Shown: in pieces, positions 8,373 to 17,396 of the stretch
How the letters are laid out: the number at the start of each line of letters is the position of its first letter
Position numbering within the stretch: position 1 is the first letter of the stretch
Assembly (NCBI GenBank): GCA_016789145.1
Contig: JAEUQI010000010.1
Coordinates: 1 to 51,526 of the forward strand
DNA length: 51,526 bases
Origin: Blastocatellia bacterium
GTDB lineage: Bacteria; Acidobacteriota; Blastocatellia; Pyrinomonadales; Pyrinomonadaceae
Direction of reading: 5' to 3'
Position numbers and translations under genes: made by a program
Notes under the pieces: model-generated
The model's database searches: none
Told to the model about the DNA's origin: nothing
The model's input: the letters and a program-made list of their open reading frames with translations, nothing else

Positions 8373-8637
8373 CGGACCGCAGGCGTCTCGCCTGTGTGTG
8401 GCTGTGCCACCTCGTTGAGCGGCGAAGCTGTGCTTCGCCGTGGGGTGCTCCTTCAACTTCTTTGAGGCTATGCCTCAGGTCTTGGCCGCCGTAGATTCTT
8501 GCGTCCCAAAGGAGTCGTCCGCTGTCGCGGATTCCGTGATACTTAAGGGTGAGCCGCTCGGTCGGGCGAGCCCGACCGCACTGCGATCTGGGCATAGCCC
8601 GTTTGCGTCCCAAAGTTATGGCGGCGAATGGTTTGAA

Positions 8638-8675
8638 GGCACAGGCCCGCACGGAGTCTTCGGAGTAAGGGCGTT
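8638..8675 (-). repeat. 38-bp repeat, copy B (inverted)
   Basis: Reverse complement of 8156-8193 with one mismatch. The element continues to about 8781 on this side, ending in TTACGCCCGAACTAACG, which resembles the GTTAGTAAGGGCGTAAC outer end of copy A. Confidence 0.7.
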
Positions 8676-8781
8676 AAGTGCAACGCAGTGACAACGGCGG
8701 CCGTCAGAGCTTGCAGTACATGAGTTCGACACATTCACGGCGGCCGCGGATACTCCAGACTTCCTTGTTACGCCCGAACTA

Positions 8782-9156
8782 ACGTTCAGGCTTGGGCAAT
8801 GGGCGTGGCGGACTTCCGTCAGATCGAATTGAACTTCGCGTTCCGGCTCATAGATCTCATCGAAACTGACGACCTCTGAAAGTAAGCATCCCGGGCCGAA
8901 GCGGCTTTCGATGATGCTGTCTAAGACGGTCTCGACGAACGCACGTCTGCGGTCAGGAGGCGTTTCAAACAGCTTCACACGAAGCGGTTTCGGTCGGTCG
9001 GCGGTTGATGATGTTTTGCAAAATATCGTGTCCACATTTCAACGCTAACACCGAAATTCCGGATCTCTAGGGACGTTCCGTTGAAATCCTTGATAATCTC
9101 GATCTCACGAGATCTTTTCTTGTACTTTCGAGAAAAAAGAGCGGAATTTGGAACCG
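8782..9156 (-). pseudogene. Possible gene remnant(s) downstream of the SprT-like gene
   Basis: Two short minus-strand frames look protein-like. The first (9156 to ~8975) contains VPNSALFSRKYKKRSREIEI and DFNGTSLEIRNFG. The second (from ~9000 to the repeat edge near 8780) contains KLFETPPDRRRAFVETVLD and GPGCLLSEVVSFDEIYEPE. Neither has a good start, and the second runs into repeat sequence. The first faintly resembles the ALF...KGR...IRYTG part of TrfA-type plasmid replication initiators, which is only a hint. They may be parts of one frameshifted gene or of two. Confidence 0.25.
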
Positions 9157-9882
9157 TTATCGCTTCGCGGCACGCTTCAACCGCCGGACATTCTGTTCGA
9201 TCCATCGGTTTGCGGCGTCGTGATACTGAAACTTTTCCTCGTCGCGTTTGAACGCGGGCGTGTGGATATAGCGGCGGCCGTTGATGATGCGGACTGGATG
9301 GACGATGTGTAGCATCTCGTGAAAAACGACGTGATCTACGACGTATCGCGGCACATCGATCGAATCGAGCGAACGGCTGATGGTAATGTGATCGAGCGTG
9401 CCGTCGTGATGGCCGAGGATTCGAAAAGTCTTTCGTGCGGACCAAGTTAGCGTCGGTTTTGGGACCTTGCCGCTAAAATAATCGCGATTCAAGGTGTCGA
9501 ATATCGAATCGAGATCATAGACTTCGCCTTTGGTCGTGGTTACGACCTTGCGGCCGCGCTCGGCTTTGTTCGATGTCGCTTTTTCGCGAACAAAGTCTGA
9601 CTTGATGTAGGCGTTATAAACCTCGCGGGCTCCGGACGGTATCTTTTTTCGCAGCAGTTTGCCGACCAAGATATACGCGAGGCCTTTGTGACACGGCAGC
9701 GGCATCTCTCGGCAGATCTCGCCGATGCGGACATAGACGACGCCATCGCGAACGCGGATCGTATGATTTATCCCAATATACGGATAAAATGATACATTAA
9801 TGACAGGAGCAGCTCGCTTGGCGTCGAACCAGCGAAATGCTTCGAGATAGATCTCCCTAATTTGCGGTAGTTGCTCAGTCAA
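9157..9882 (-). CDS. SprT-like / M48-type zinc metallopeptidase-domain protein
   Basis: 241 aa. The C-terminal half carries VVFHEMLHIVHP, an HExxH zinc site, followed by GRRYIHTPAFKRDEEKF, where a later residue would complete the metal site; this is the layout of SprT-like/WSS1-type domains. The N-terminal ~110 residues are basic and beta-rich with no recognised domain. The start must be TTG at 9880-9882, because an in-frame TAA lies eight codons upstream and no ATG or GTG precedes the conserved part. The start codon lies beside the repeated AGTGTT sites of the divergent hrcA control region, so the two genes may share regulation. The substrate is unknown. Confidence 0.75.
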   Translation of the reverse strand: MTEQLPQIREIYLEAFRWFDAKRAAPVINVSFYPYIGINHTIRVRDGVVYVRIGEICREMPLPCHKGLAYILVGKLLRKKIPSGAREVYNAYIKSDFVREKATSNKAERGRKVVTTTKGEVYDLDSIFDTLNRDYFSGKVPKPTLTWSARKTFRILGHHDGTLDHITISRSLDSIDVPRYVVDHVVFHEMLHIVHPVRIINGRRYIHTPAFKRDEEKFQYHDAANRWIEQNVRRLKRAAKR

Positions 9883-9883
9883 A

Positions 9884-9918
9884 CAGTGTTGTGCAGTGTT
9901 AAATTATTCTTGACACTT
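9884..9918. promoter_or_regulatory. Operator-like repeats between the SprT-like gene and hrcA
   Basis: CAGTGTT occurs at 9884-9890 and 9894-9900 (10-bp spacing), followed by an inverted match: AGTGTTAA at 9895-9902 pairs with TTGACACT at 9910-9917 (7 of 8 bases). The right arm is the -35 region of the hrcA promoter. A normal CIRCE (TTAGCACTC-N9-GAGTGCTAA) is absent. The arms resemble CIRCE half-sites in everted order. Confidence 0.45.
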
Positions 9919-9939
9919 GGGCTCACGAAATGGTATCCC
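9910..9939 (+). promoter_or_regulatory. Candidate promoter of the hrcA-grpE-dnaK-dnaJ operon
   Basis: TTGACA at 9910-9915, an 18-bp spacer, then TATCCC at 9934-9939. The -35 is perfect and the -10 is weak. It would start transcription ~30 bases before the chosen hrcA ATG. The -35 overlaps the inverted repeat described for 9884-9918. Confidence 0.45.
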
Positions 9940-9973
9940 TTTATATGGGAAGAGCATACCGCCAATTGGCAGT

Positions 9974-11119
9974 ATGATTCAAACACCCCAAAACAGGACG
10001 ACCCTAAGCGACGCATACCCAGGCGGCGAGGGTGCGAAAGCAACTCTTGATCATCGCGGACAGATCATCCTGACGGCCATTATCAATGAACACTTTGTCA
10101 CGGGAGAGCCCGTGGGTTCTAAGGTGCTCGCCGAACGTTTTGCCAATGCGACCGGTCTTAGCTCAGCTACGATCCGCAACGTAATGGCAGAACTCGAGGA
10201 AAAAGGGATGCTTGAGCAGCCACACACCTCGGCCGGCCGCGTTCCGACAGATACTGGCTACCGGTACTACGTTGACAATTTGCTTGGCGTTTTGAGCATT
10301 TCGAACGACGACCTTCATCGCATCGGCGAAGAGTACGGCCTTAGTTCGGAAGACGCATTCGACACGCCGGACAGATTGATGGAACGTACGTCCCATTTGT
10401 TATCAGCTCTTTCAAATAATGTTGGCATCGTCGTGAGCCCGAGTTTGGCGACCGACAGATTACAGCATATCGAGTTCGTAAACCTGAGCGACAATCGCAT
10501 TTTGGTCGTTCTCGTCTCGGCACCGAATATTGTCCATAACAAGATAATTCGGCTGAACGTGGCGTTTACGAAAGAGGAACTCGATCGAACGGCAAATTAT
10601 CTGAACACAGAGTTCGCCGGAAAGAGCCTGGCCGAAATTCGAAATGAGATCTTGCATCTCATGCACGAAGAAAAGGCGTTGTTTGACAAGCTGCTGCAGA
10701 CCGCTGTGATACTTTGCACCGAGAGTATCGAGGACGAAGACACGGCGGGCGAGGTTTTTGTTGACGGCACTTCGAACATTCTGACGAAGACCGATTTTGC
10801 CGATCTTGAACGACTTCGCGAACTGCTGCACACCATCGGCGAAAAATCGCGGCTGATGCAGATCCTGACCGAGTGCATCGATGCGAAAGCGGCAGCCAAG
10901 GGCGACGTTCAGGTCGTTATCGGCACCGAAAACCGCACGCCGAGCCTGCAGAACTGCACACTGATATCGGCACCATACCGTATTGGAGGCAGCACCGCAG
11001 TTGGCACCCTGAGCGTACTCGGCCCGACGCGTATCGAATATGCCCGAATGATATCGATCGTATCGTACGTCGCCAAAACGCTTGAAAAGATGATGTCCTC
11101 GGACACCTCACGAACCTGA
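9974..11119 (+). CDS. hrcA: Heat-inducible transcription repressor HrcA
   Basis: 381 aa from ATG 9974; an upstream in-frame extension to 9917 would overlap the promoter, so it is not used. The N-terminal winged helix (~residues 20-105) contains HFVTGEPVGSKVLAERF and SSATIRNVMAELEEKGMLEQPHTSAGRVPT, diagnostic of HrcA. The central GAF-like and C-terminal dimerisation regions follow, with VIGTEN and GTLSVLGPTRIEYARMI. HrcA represses chaperone genes through CIRCE elements and is kept active by GroE. It heads the operon grpE-dnaK-dnaJ and starts 91 bp from the divergent metallopeptidase gene. No consensus CIRCE is visible upstream, so its own target here may be atypical. Confidence 0.95.
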   Translation: MIQTPQNRTTLSDAYPGGEGAKATLDHRGQIILTAIINEHFVTGEPVGSKVLAERFANATGLSSATIRNVMAELEEKGMLEQPHTSAGRVPTDTGYRYYVDNLLGVLSISNDDLHRIGEEYGLSSEDAFDTPDRLMERTSHLLSALSNNVGIVVSPSLATDRLQHIEFVNLSDNRILVVLVSAPNIVHNKIIRLNVAFTKEELDRTANYLNTEFAGKSLAEIRNEILHLMHEEKALFDKLLQTAVILCTESIEDEDTAGEVFVDGTSNILTKTDFADLERLRELLHTIGEKSRLMQILTECIDAKAAAKGDVQVVIGTENRTPSLQNCTLISAPYRIGGSTAVGTLSVLGPTRIEYARMISIVSYVAKTLEKMMSSDTSRT

Positions 11120-11146
11120 TCTCGACCACCGACGGTCGGATGCCAA

Positions 11147-11989
11147 ATGAACCCAAACGACCAAATACCAAAACCTGAAGCTTCGCTCGAGGAGATCGAT
11201 TTCGATTCGACAACGTCGGTCGATGATTTTATTCGCGAACTCGAAGCGAAAGAAAAGGATCTTCATATCACGGCTGACCTGTCGATCGAGATCGCAGATT
11301 CGGACATCGATATGTCGGTTCCGGAGTTCGTCGCGACCGAGGTAACGGTTCCGCCCGCAACGGCAGCTAGTTCGCAGGCTTCGAAGACGCGCAACTTTGA
11401 GCTCGAGAGCGAAGTAGCCTCGTTGAAGCTCAAGGTATTCGAGCTCAAGAACGAGCGGAACGAGATACAGGAAAAGAGCGACCGCAGGCTGAAGGATTTT
11501 GAGAATTTTAAGTATCGGATGGACCGAGAGCGTCGCGGGGCGTTCATCGATCAGGTGGCAAATCTTGCTTCGCAGATGCTGCCGGTCCTAGACAATCTGA
11601 ATCGAGCATTGGATGCGGTTCCTGCGGATTCGACCGGCCGGACGAAAGATTTCCAACAGCTCGTCGATGGCATCGTGCTCGTCAATCAGCAGATGAACGA
11701 AGTGTTTGCCGGCATGGGAGTTACGTCGATCAACAGCGTCGGTGAGGCTTTCGACCCGAATTTCCACGAGGCGGTCTCGGCAGAACAACGCGACGATATG
11801 CCGCCGAATATGGTTCTCGAGGAATTGCTACGCGGCTATCGGATCGGCAATAAGGTGATCCGACATTCGATGGTAAAGGTCTCGGCGGGACCCGCTCCGG
11901 CTCCACGACCGGCCGTCGAACCGAAACCTGAGAACGAGATCTCAGAAATTGAGATACACGATCTGAATGCTTCCTCCGACGAAGCTTAG
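11147..11989 (+). CDS. grpE: Nucleotide exchange factor GrpE
   Basis: 280 aa. The first ~85 residues form an acidic, probably disordered extension. A long coiled coil follows (ELESEVASLKLKVFELKNER and on to residue ~130, with DFENFKYRMDRER typical of GrpE). The compact beta head ends in the family signature GYRIGNKVIRHSMVKVS. GrpE releases ADP from DnaK. A further P/A-rich tail of ~30 residues makes this protein longer than the usual ~200 aa. It lies 27 bp after hrcA and 52 bp before dnaK, in one operon. Confidence 0.95.
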   Translation: MNPNDQIPKPEASLEEIDFDSTTSVDDFIRELEAKEKDLHITADLSIEIADSDIDMSVPEFVATEVTVPPATAASSQASKTRNFELESEVASLKLKVFELKNERNEIQEKSDRRLKDFENFKYRMDRERRGAFIDQVANLASQMLPVLDNLNRALDAVPADSTGRTKDFQQLVDGIVLVNQQMNEVFAGMGVTSINSVGEAFDPNFHEAVSAEQRDDMPPNMVLEELLRGYRIGNKVIRHSMVKVSAGPAPAPRPAVEPKPENEISEIEIHDLNASSDEA

Positions 11990-12041
11990 TCCCACAGCGC
12001 TCTTCACGAAACACACTCAGCAACCAACAGGTACTCAAATT

Positions 12042-13847
12042 ATGGGCAAGGTAATTGGAATCGATCTCGGAACAACGAACTGCTGCGTCGCCGTATTAGA
12101 AGGCGGCACGGTTCAGATCATTTCGAATAAAGAAGGCGGACGCACGACGCCGTCGGTCATTGGCTTTACGGACAAAGACGAGAGGCTAGTCGGCCAGATC
12201 GCGAAGCGTCAGGCTGTGACCAATGCGGCGAATACGCTGTACGCCGTCAAGCGATTGATCGGACGTAAATTCGATTCGCCCGAGGTTGAAAAGATGCGAA
12301 CGAGCGTGCCGTTCGATATCACCAAATCGCCAAATGGCGACGCTCACATCAAGGTCCTTGATCGGGTCTACAGCCCGCCGGAGATCTCGGCTATTCTTTT
12401 GCAGCGGCTAAAGTTGGCGGCTGAAGAGTTTCTCGGAGACAAGATCACCGAGGCTATCATTACCGTTCCTGCATATTTTGACGATATGCAGCGACAAGCA
12501 ACGCGTGACGCCGGAAAGATCGCGGGCCTCGAGGTAGAACGCATCATAAACGAGCCGACGGCCGCTGCTCTCGCCTATGGCTTTGGCAAATCGAAGACCG
12601 AAAAGGTCGCCGTATATGACCTCGGCGGCGGCACGTTCGATATCTCGATCATGGAGATCAACGACGGCGTTTTCGAGGTTCTCTCAACGTCAGGAAACAC
12701 ATTCCTCGGCGGTGAAGACTTTGACGAACGCATCATCAACTGGCTGGTCGAAGGTTTTCAGACCGAGAATGGCATCGACCTTCGGGGCGACCGCCTTGCG
12801 TTGCAGCGATTGAAAGAGGCCGCTGAGCGTGCGAAATGCGAGTTGTCGAGCGTTGCCGAGACCACGATCAGCCTGCCGTTCATCGCGGCCGACCCCTCAG
12901 GGCCGAAGCATATTAATGCAGTTCTGACGCGAGACAAATTTGAAGAGATCGTTCGCGATCTGGTCGAATCATCGGTCGAGCCGTGCCAGAAAGCCCTTTG
13001 GGACGCAAAACTTCAGCCGTCGGATATCGACAAAGTGATCCTTGTTGGCGGCCAGACACGTTCTCCGATCATTGCGCGAACAGTGACAGAAGTATTCGGA
13101 AAAGAGCCTTCGAGCGAGATCAACCCGGACGAGGTCGTGGCGATGGGTGCTGCTATCCAGGGCGGCGTTCTAACCGGCGACGTCAAGGATATCGTCCTGC
13201 TCGACGTACTGCCGCTGTCGCTCGGCCTTGAGACTCGCGGAGGTTTGTTCGTCAAGCTGATCTCTAGAAATGCGACCATTCCGCTCAAGAACACGATGAC
13301 GTTCACGACCGTTGTCGATAATCAGCAGTCGGTGGAGATCCATATTCTTCAGGGCGAACGAGAGATCGCGTCGGCTAATCGCTCGCTCGCGAAGTTCGAA
13401 CTCGTCGGCATTCCGCCGGCCCCACGCGGTGTGCCGCAGGTCGATGTTTCGTTCGAGATCGATGCCAACGGTATCGTCAGCGTTTCAGCCAAGGACAAGA
13501 TGACCGGCCTCGAACAAGCGATGCAGATCACGCCTTCCTCCGGTTTGGCTCCTGACGAGATCGAACGTCTTATCATCGAGGCAGAAACCTCGGTCGAGAA
13601 AGATCGCAACGAACGCGAGATCATTCTCGAACGCAACAAACTCGATTCGCTCATTCGAAATGCACGTCGGGCAATGGCGGAAGTAGGAAAGACCCTGCAG
13701 CTCGAGGATCAACAAGCTATCAACGGCGTCCTAAACGAAGCCGAAGAAATGCTCAAATCCGAGAGCATTGCCCAGATCCAGGACCAGCTTGGCAAAGTCG
13801 AATCGGCAGCGAACCGCATTACGGCAGCAATGCTGACGATGGCTTGA
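12042..13847 (+). CDS. dnaK: Molecular chaperone DnaK (Hsp70), short C-terminus
   Basis: 601 aa from ATG 12042 ([20 protein letters not shown]); the frame is open 25 codons further upstream but overlaps grpE. The ATPase domain shows the three phosphate/adenosine motifs [20 protein letters not shown] and [13 protein letters not shown]. The linker [19 protein letters not shown] is intact, followed by the beta-sandwich substrate domain and a helical lid. The protein stops at ITAAMLTMA, right after the lid helices, so the usual disordered acidic or Gly-rich tail of ~30-40 residues is absent. It folds clients with DnaJ and GrpE. Cotranscribed with grpE; dnaJ starts 72 bp downstream. Confidence 0.97.
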   Translation: MGKVIGIDLGTTNCCVAVLEGGTVQIISNKEGGRTTPSVIGFTDKDERLVGQIAKRQAVTNAANTLYAVKRLIGRKFDSPEVEKMRTSVPFDITKSPNGDAHIKVLDRVYSPPEISAILLQRLKLAAEEFLGDKITEAIITVPAYFDDMQRQATRDAGKIAGLEVERIINEPTAAALAYGFGKSKTEKVAVYDLGGGTFDISIMEINDGVFEVLSTSGNTFLGGEDFDERIINWLVEGFQTENGIDLRGDRLALQRLKEAAERAKCELSSVAETTISLPFIAADPSGPKHINAVLTRDKFEEIVRDLVESSVEPCQKALWDAKLQPSDIDKVILVGGQTRSPIIARTVTEVFGKEPSSEINPDEVVAMGAAIQGGVLTGDVKDIVLLDVLPLSLGLETRGGLFVKLISRNATIPLKNTMTFTTVVDNQQSVEIHILQGEREIASANRSLAKFELVGIPPAPRGVPQVDVSFEIDANGIVSVSAKDKMTGLEQAMQITPSSGLAPDEIERLIIEAETSVEKDRNEREIILERNKLDSLIRNARRAMAEVGKTLQLEDQQAINGVLNEAEEMLKSESIAQIQDQLGKVESAANRITAAMLTMA

Positions 13848-13919
13848 GAAAAATGCCCGAATATCGGAAAATAACAGAAGCGTCGGTTCAATGAGTTGAA
13901 CTGGCGTTTTTGAATTTAG

Positions 13920-15020
13920 ATGAGCAAGCGTGACTATTACGAAATTTTAGGTGTTGCGAAATCGGCGTCGGATGCTGATATCAAAAAAGCGTATCGAGCG
14001 CTGGCTGTCAAGTATCATCCCGACAAGAATCCGGGCGACGCTGCCGCTGAGGAGAAGTTCAAAGAAGCCGCTGAGGCGTACTCGGTCTTGTCGGACGCGC
14101 AAAAGCGAGCTTCGTACGACCGATTTGGCCATCAGGGCGTCGGTGCCGGTGCGGGTGGTTTCGATCCGGGATTTTCGAATTTCGACGACATATTCGATAT
14201 GTTCGGGTTCGGCGATATGTTCGGCGGACGCGGGCAGCGGCGTTCGACCGTTCAGCGAGGCTCGGACCTGCGGTTCGATCTGCAGATCACACTCGAAGAC
14301 GCCGCGACCGGAAAGGACGAGAAGCTTCGCATACCGCGATTAGAGAATTGCGACGACTGCGACGGCAAAGGAAGTGAAAAGGGAACTGAGCCTGAGACTT
14401 GCGTCTCATGCGGCGGTGCCGGACAGACTCGGTATTCACAAGGATTCTTCAGCGTAATGCGAACGTGCCCGAATTGCTCGGGTTCAGGACGCATTATAAA
14501 GACGCCTTGCAAAGCGTGTCGCGGAAATGGCCGCGTCGAGCGTGAAAAGACGATCGAGATCAAGATACCTGCGGGCGTCGAGACAGGTTCTCGGTTGCGG
14601 ATCACGGGCGAGGGCGAAAGCGGCGTCGGCGGCGGGCCTTCGGGCGATCTGTATGTTGTGCTGCACGTGAAAGAGCATGAGCGTTTCGAACGGCAAGGTG
14701 CTGATCTTTATACAGCAGTTCCCGTGACGTTCGCTCAAGCGGCTCTCGGTGCCGAGCTTAAGGTTCAGACTCTAGACGGCGAAGAAGACCTCAAGATTCC
14801 CGGCGGCACGCAATCCGGAACGGTTTTTCGCATCAAGGGTCATGGAATGCCAAACCTCGGCGGCCGCGGCAAAGGCGACCTCTTCGTTGCCGCAACGCTA
14901 GTGACGCCAAAATCGCTGACGAAAGAGCAGCGGAAGTTGCTCGAACAACTAGCCGAGATCGAAACCCACGACCTCGAAGACGAGTCGTTTATGGATAAGG
15001 TGAGGAATATCTTCGGGTAG
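13920..15020 (+). CDS. dnaJ: Chaperone DnaJ (Hsp40, type I)
   Basis: 366 aa with all type I parts. The J domain (residues 1-70) has the HPD motif in [11 protein letters not shown] Gly/Phe region (~75-110) includes [12 protein letters not shown] zinc-binding domain (~135-215) has four CxxCxGxG repeats ([32 protein letters not shown]), and C-terminal client-binding domains follow. It stimulates DnaK ATPase and delivers clients. Last gene of the heat-shock operon, which ends in a large hairpin at 15039-15116. Confidence 0.97.
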   Translation: MSKRDYYEILGVAKSASDADIKKAYRALAVKYHPDKNPGDAAAEEKFKEAAEAYSVLSDAQKRASYDRFGHQGVGAGAGGFDPGFSNFDDIFDMFGFGDMFGGRGQRRSTVQRGSDLRFDLQITLEDAATGKDEKLRIPRLENCDDCDGKGSEKGTEPETCVSCGGAGQTRYSQGFFSVMRTCPNCSGSGRIIKTPCKACRGNGRVEREKTIEIKIPAGVETGSRLRITGEGESGVGGGPSGDLYVVLHVKEHERFERQGADLYTAVPVTFAQAALGAELKVQTLDGEEDLKIPGGTQSGTVFRIKGHGMPNLGGRGKGDLFVAATLVTPKSLTKEQRKLLEQLAEIETHDLEDESFMDKVRNIFG

Positions 15021-15038
15021 CACGCTGGCCCTCGAGAA

Positions 15039-15116
15039 GGGGAGAGCGGGAGAAAAGGAGAAGGGGAGATGCGATTGTCACGCAGTCTCCCCTTCTCCCT
15101 TTCTCCTCATCTCCCC
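15039..15116. terminator. Long hairpin between convergent dnaJ and the peptidase gene
   Basis: A purine-rich left arm (15039-15073, starting GGGGAGAGCGGGAGAAAAGG) is nearly complementary to a pyrimidine-rich right arm (15081-15116, ending CTCATCTCCCC) around a 7-base loop. The stem is about 33 bp with few mismatches. The right arm abuts the stop codon of the peptidase gene. Likely a bidirectional terminator built from a repeat element. Confidence 0.7.
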
Positions 15117-16441
15117 TATTTCCTCTCCGCCCAGATCTGAACTAGGTTCACCAACATTTCTGTAGATTTCTCGAGGCCTTTGCGGGAATTCCATTCGAGT
15201 TTGCCGTGGAAATTGTGGCCGCCGGTGAACAAATTTGGTGTAGGCAGGCCGCGAGCGGTTAGGCGTGAGCCGTCCGTGCCGCCGCGGATCGGCTTCATCT
15301 TAGGCGTGACGCCGGCAAGTTCGGTGGCTTGTTTGGCATATTCGACAAGCTGCGGATGGTTCTTCAGCTCTTCTTTCATGTTGAGATAGCCGAGTTTAAC
15401 TTCCATTTCCGCTCCGACGTGTGGAAACTTCTTCTTAGTTTCGTCCAGCATCGCTCGGATCATTTTCTCTTGTTCGTCGACGCCGGACATATCAAAATTC
15501 CTGAGCAGTACGCGAACGACAGACGTTTCAATATCGAGCGACGAATTGTACGGATGAACGAATCCAACGCGCTTTTCGGTCGTCTCAGGACGCGGAACCT
15601 TCGAGTCGTTGAAACGCGAAAGAAAATCAGCGGCGGCGAACGATGAATTTACCAAGATGTCTTTCGCATATCCCGGATGCGTCGATTTGCCACGGAATGT
15701 GATGGTCGCCGTCTTTGCGGTCCACGTTTCGTCCGAGATCTCGCCGAGTTCGCCGCCATCGATGGTGTAGGCGTATTTGGCTCCCCAGCCTTCGATATCG
15801 AAAACTTCCATCGGCCCGCCGACCTCTTCGTCGGGTGTAAACGCGATGGCGATGTTTCCGTGTTTGATCGATGGATTGAGCTTCAGGATCTCGATCATCG
15901 TCATTATCTCGGCGATTCCTGATTTGTCGTCAGAACCTAACAGCGTTGTGCCGTCGGCAGTGATGATGTCGTCACCGATCAGTTCCTTGAGTGCCGGATT
16001 CTGAGCAACGGTTATCACTTGCGTCTTGTCGTTGGGAAGAACAATATCGCCGCCTTGGTAATTCTTGTGAATAATGGCGTTAACGTTCGTACCGCTCACC
16101 GCGGGCGATGTGTCCATGTGGGCGATAAATCCGATCGTCGGAACGGCATTGTTGTCGGCCAAATTGCCCGCGACCATGCCGTAAACAATGCCTTCTTTGC
16201 TGATGCGGACTTTCTGCACACCAAGTGCCTTCAGCTCGCCCTCAAGCAATTTCGCCAGAACAAGCTGTTTCTCAGTGCTTGGCCATTTCCCGGCCTCCTC
16301 CGCCGATTGTGTGTCGATCTTGATGTAGCGCAAAAAGCGCGACATTGCGGATTCGGTCGGTTGGACCTTCTGCGCGATCGCGGAAAGCGGTTGAAAAAGG
16401 AAAAATGCTAGGGCAAACGATGTTACAAGGATCTTAGTCAT
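15116..16441 (-). CDS. pepT: PepT-like M20 tripeptidase with a signal peptide
   Basis: About 441 aa. PepT removes N-terminal residues from tripeptides using two zinc ions. The metal-site motifs are all present: AHMDTSP, LGSDDKSGIAEI, TPDEEVGG, IDGGELGEI and, near the C-terminus, GGTDGSRL...GGHNFHG. Unlike standard cytoplasmic PepT, the protein begins with a good signal peptide (MTKILVTSFALAFFLFQPLS then AIAQ), so it is predicted to be exported. Start: ATG at 16439-16441; a GTG three codons upstream (16448-16450) is an alternative. Monocistronic, convergent with dnaJ and divergent from the acyltransferase gene. Confidence 0.9.
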   Translation of the reverse strand: MTKILVTSFALAFFLFQPLSAIAQKVQPTESAMSRFLRYIKIDTQSAEEAGKWPSTEKQLVLAKLLEGELKALGVQKVRISKEGIVYGMVAGNLADNNAVPTIGFIAHMDTSPAVSGTNVNAIIHKNYQGGDIVLPNDKTQVITVAQNPALKELIGDDIITADGTTLLGSDDKSGIAEIMTMIEILKLNPSIKHGNIAIAFTPDEEVGGPMEVFDIEGWGAKYAYTIDGGELGEISDETWTAKTATITFRGKSTHPGYAKDILVNSSFAAADFLSRFNDSKVPRPETTEKRVGFVHPYNSSLDIETSVVRVLLRNFDMSGVDEQEKMIRAMLDETKKKFPHVGAEMEVKLGYLNMKEELKNHPQLVEYAKQATELAGVTPKMKPIRGGTDGSRLTARGLPTPNLFTGGHNFHGKLEWNSRKGLEKSTEMLVNLVQIWAERK

Positions 16442-16601
16442 GGTTCTCACTATTTGACGCCAAAAATCTGAAATTAGTACGCAAAAACTTAAAAGAAAGT
16501 TAAATTTTGCCGAGATGTTAAGTTCGTGAAAAGTTTACGTGAATCTCGCGTCGCGTACCATCTGGCGTCGGTAAATTTGAGCTTACGGGAGGCGAGAATT
16601 T

Positions 16602-17390
16602 ATGCAACGATTGATCGAACGGGTACGCGAAGATAATCCTCGTGCGAGGCCACTAGAGATAACCGAAGGCCGTTACACTGTGCGTTTGGCGGAGAATCTT
16701 CAGGAACTCGACGAAGCTCTGAAGCTCAGATATCGGATCTTCAACCTAGAACTTGGCGAAGGCCTGGCGAGCAATCACATCTTTGGGCGCGACGAAGATG
16801 AATATGATGCCAAATGCGAACATCTTCTCGCGATCGAGTCGGATTCACGAAATGTCATCGGCACCTATCGAACTCAGACCATCGAGGCAGCAGGCTCAGA
16901 TCGAGGTTTCTATTGCGCTAACGAATTTGATCTTTCGACACTTCCGCAGGAGTTTCTCCAAAATGGAATGGAGATCGGGCGAGCGTGTATCGATATCGAA
17001 CATCGTCATACCAAAGCACTTTTCTTGCTCTGGAAAGGCCTGTGGCAGATGGCGCTGTCAAAAGATAAGCGTTATCTATTCGGTTGCTGCTCGCTGACGT
17101 CAACCGATATGACCGACGGCATCGCAGCGGCAGCCGAACTTGAACAGTTAGACGCCTATCATCCCGAAAATTGGGTCACTCCGCTCCGCAGCCACGCTTG
17201 CCGTACGGACGAGATCGTTACACGTCCATACAAGCTGCCCAAGCTGTTTACGGCGTATCTTCGCTTCGGAGCAAAGGTCATCAGCGGCCCTGCGATCGAC
17301 CGCGAGTTCGGGACGATCGATTTTCTAGTTGCATTCGACCTACACAATCCAACAGAACTTGCCAGAAAGATGTTAAGCGGCGAGAACTAG
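16602..17390 (+). CDS. GNAT-fold N-acyltransferase (OlsB / N-acyl amino acid synthase type)
   Basis: 262 aa. Residues ~25-200 match the acetyltransferase-5 type found in OlsB-like ornithine acyltransferases and in N-acyl amino acid synthases: YTVRLAENLQELDEALKLRY near the start, VIGTYRT, and MEIGRACIDIEHR...ALFLLWKGL. The family transfers a fatty acyl chain from acyl-ACP to an amino acid amine, giving ornithine lipids or lipoamino acids. The second step (an OlsA-type O-acyltransferase) is not in the window, so the product is unknown. The start is supported by GGGAGGCG 7-14 bases upstream of ATG 16602. Convergent with the aldehyde dehydrogenase gene, 6 bp away. Confidence 0.8.
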   Translation: MQRLIERVREDNPRARPLEITEGRYTVRLAENLQELDEALKLRYRIFNLELGEGLASNHIFGRDEDEYDAKCEHLLAIESDSRNVIGTYRTQTIEAAGSDRGFYCANEFDLSTLPQEFLQNGMEIGRACIDIEHRHTKALFLLWKGLWQMALSKDKRYLFGCCSLTSTDMTDGIAAAAELEQLDAYHPENWVTPLRSHACRTDEIVTRPYKLPKLFTAYLRFGAKVISGPAIDREFGTIDFLVAFDLHNPTELARKMLSGEN

Positions 17391-17396
17391 GCAACG

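Larger units (their letters stand above)
7828..8781. repeat. Repeat field with six GCGTCCCAAA copies and several hairpin families
   Basis: No gene is supported in this kilobase. GCGTCCCAAA occurs at 7828, 7988, 8198, 8268, 8501 and 8605. Between the copies are variants of a GGACCGCAGGCGTCTCGCCTG hairpin (near 7850, 8050, 8220 and 8380), TTCAACCACC...GGTGGTTCTGACAAG units at 8016-8050 and 8295-8372, and two inverted copies of a unit ending ACTCCGAAGACTCCGTGCGG. The order suggests successive insertion of short elements into one another. Open frames here are by-products of the repeats. Confidence 0.75.

Noticed and set aside
7826..8691. Several 70-140-aa frames in the repeat field
   Set aside because: Their translations are repeat-driven (for example RRDACVPLV or PPATAGGSD phrases) and occur on both strands.
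9870..9975. Consensus CIRCE element upstream of hrcA
   Set aside because: Checked both possible arms with the standard 9-bp spacing; the partner arm is missing in each case.
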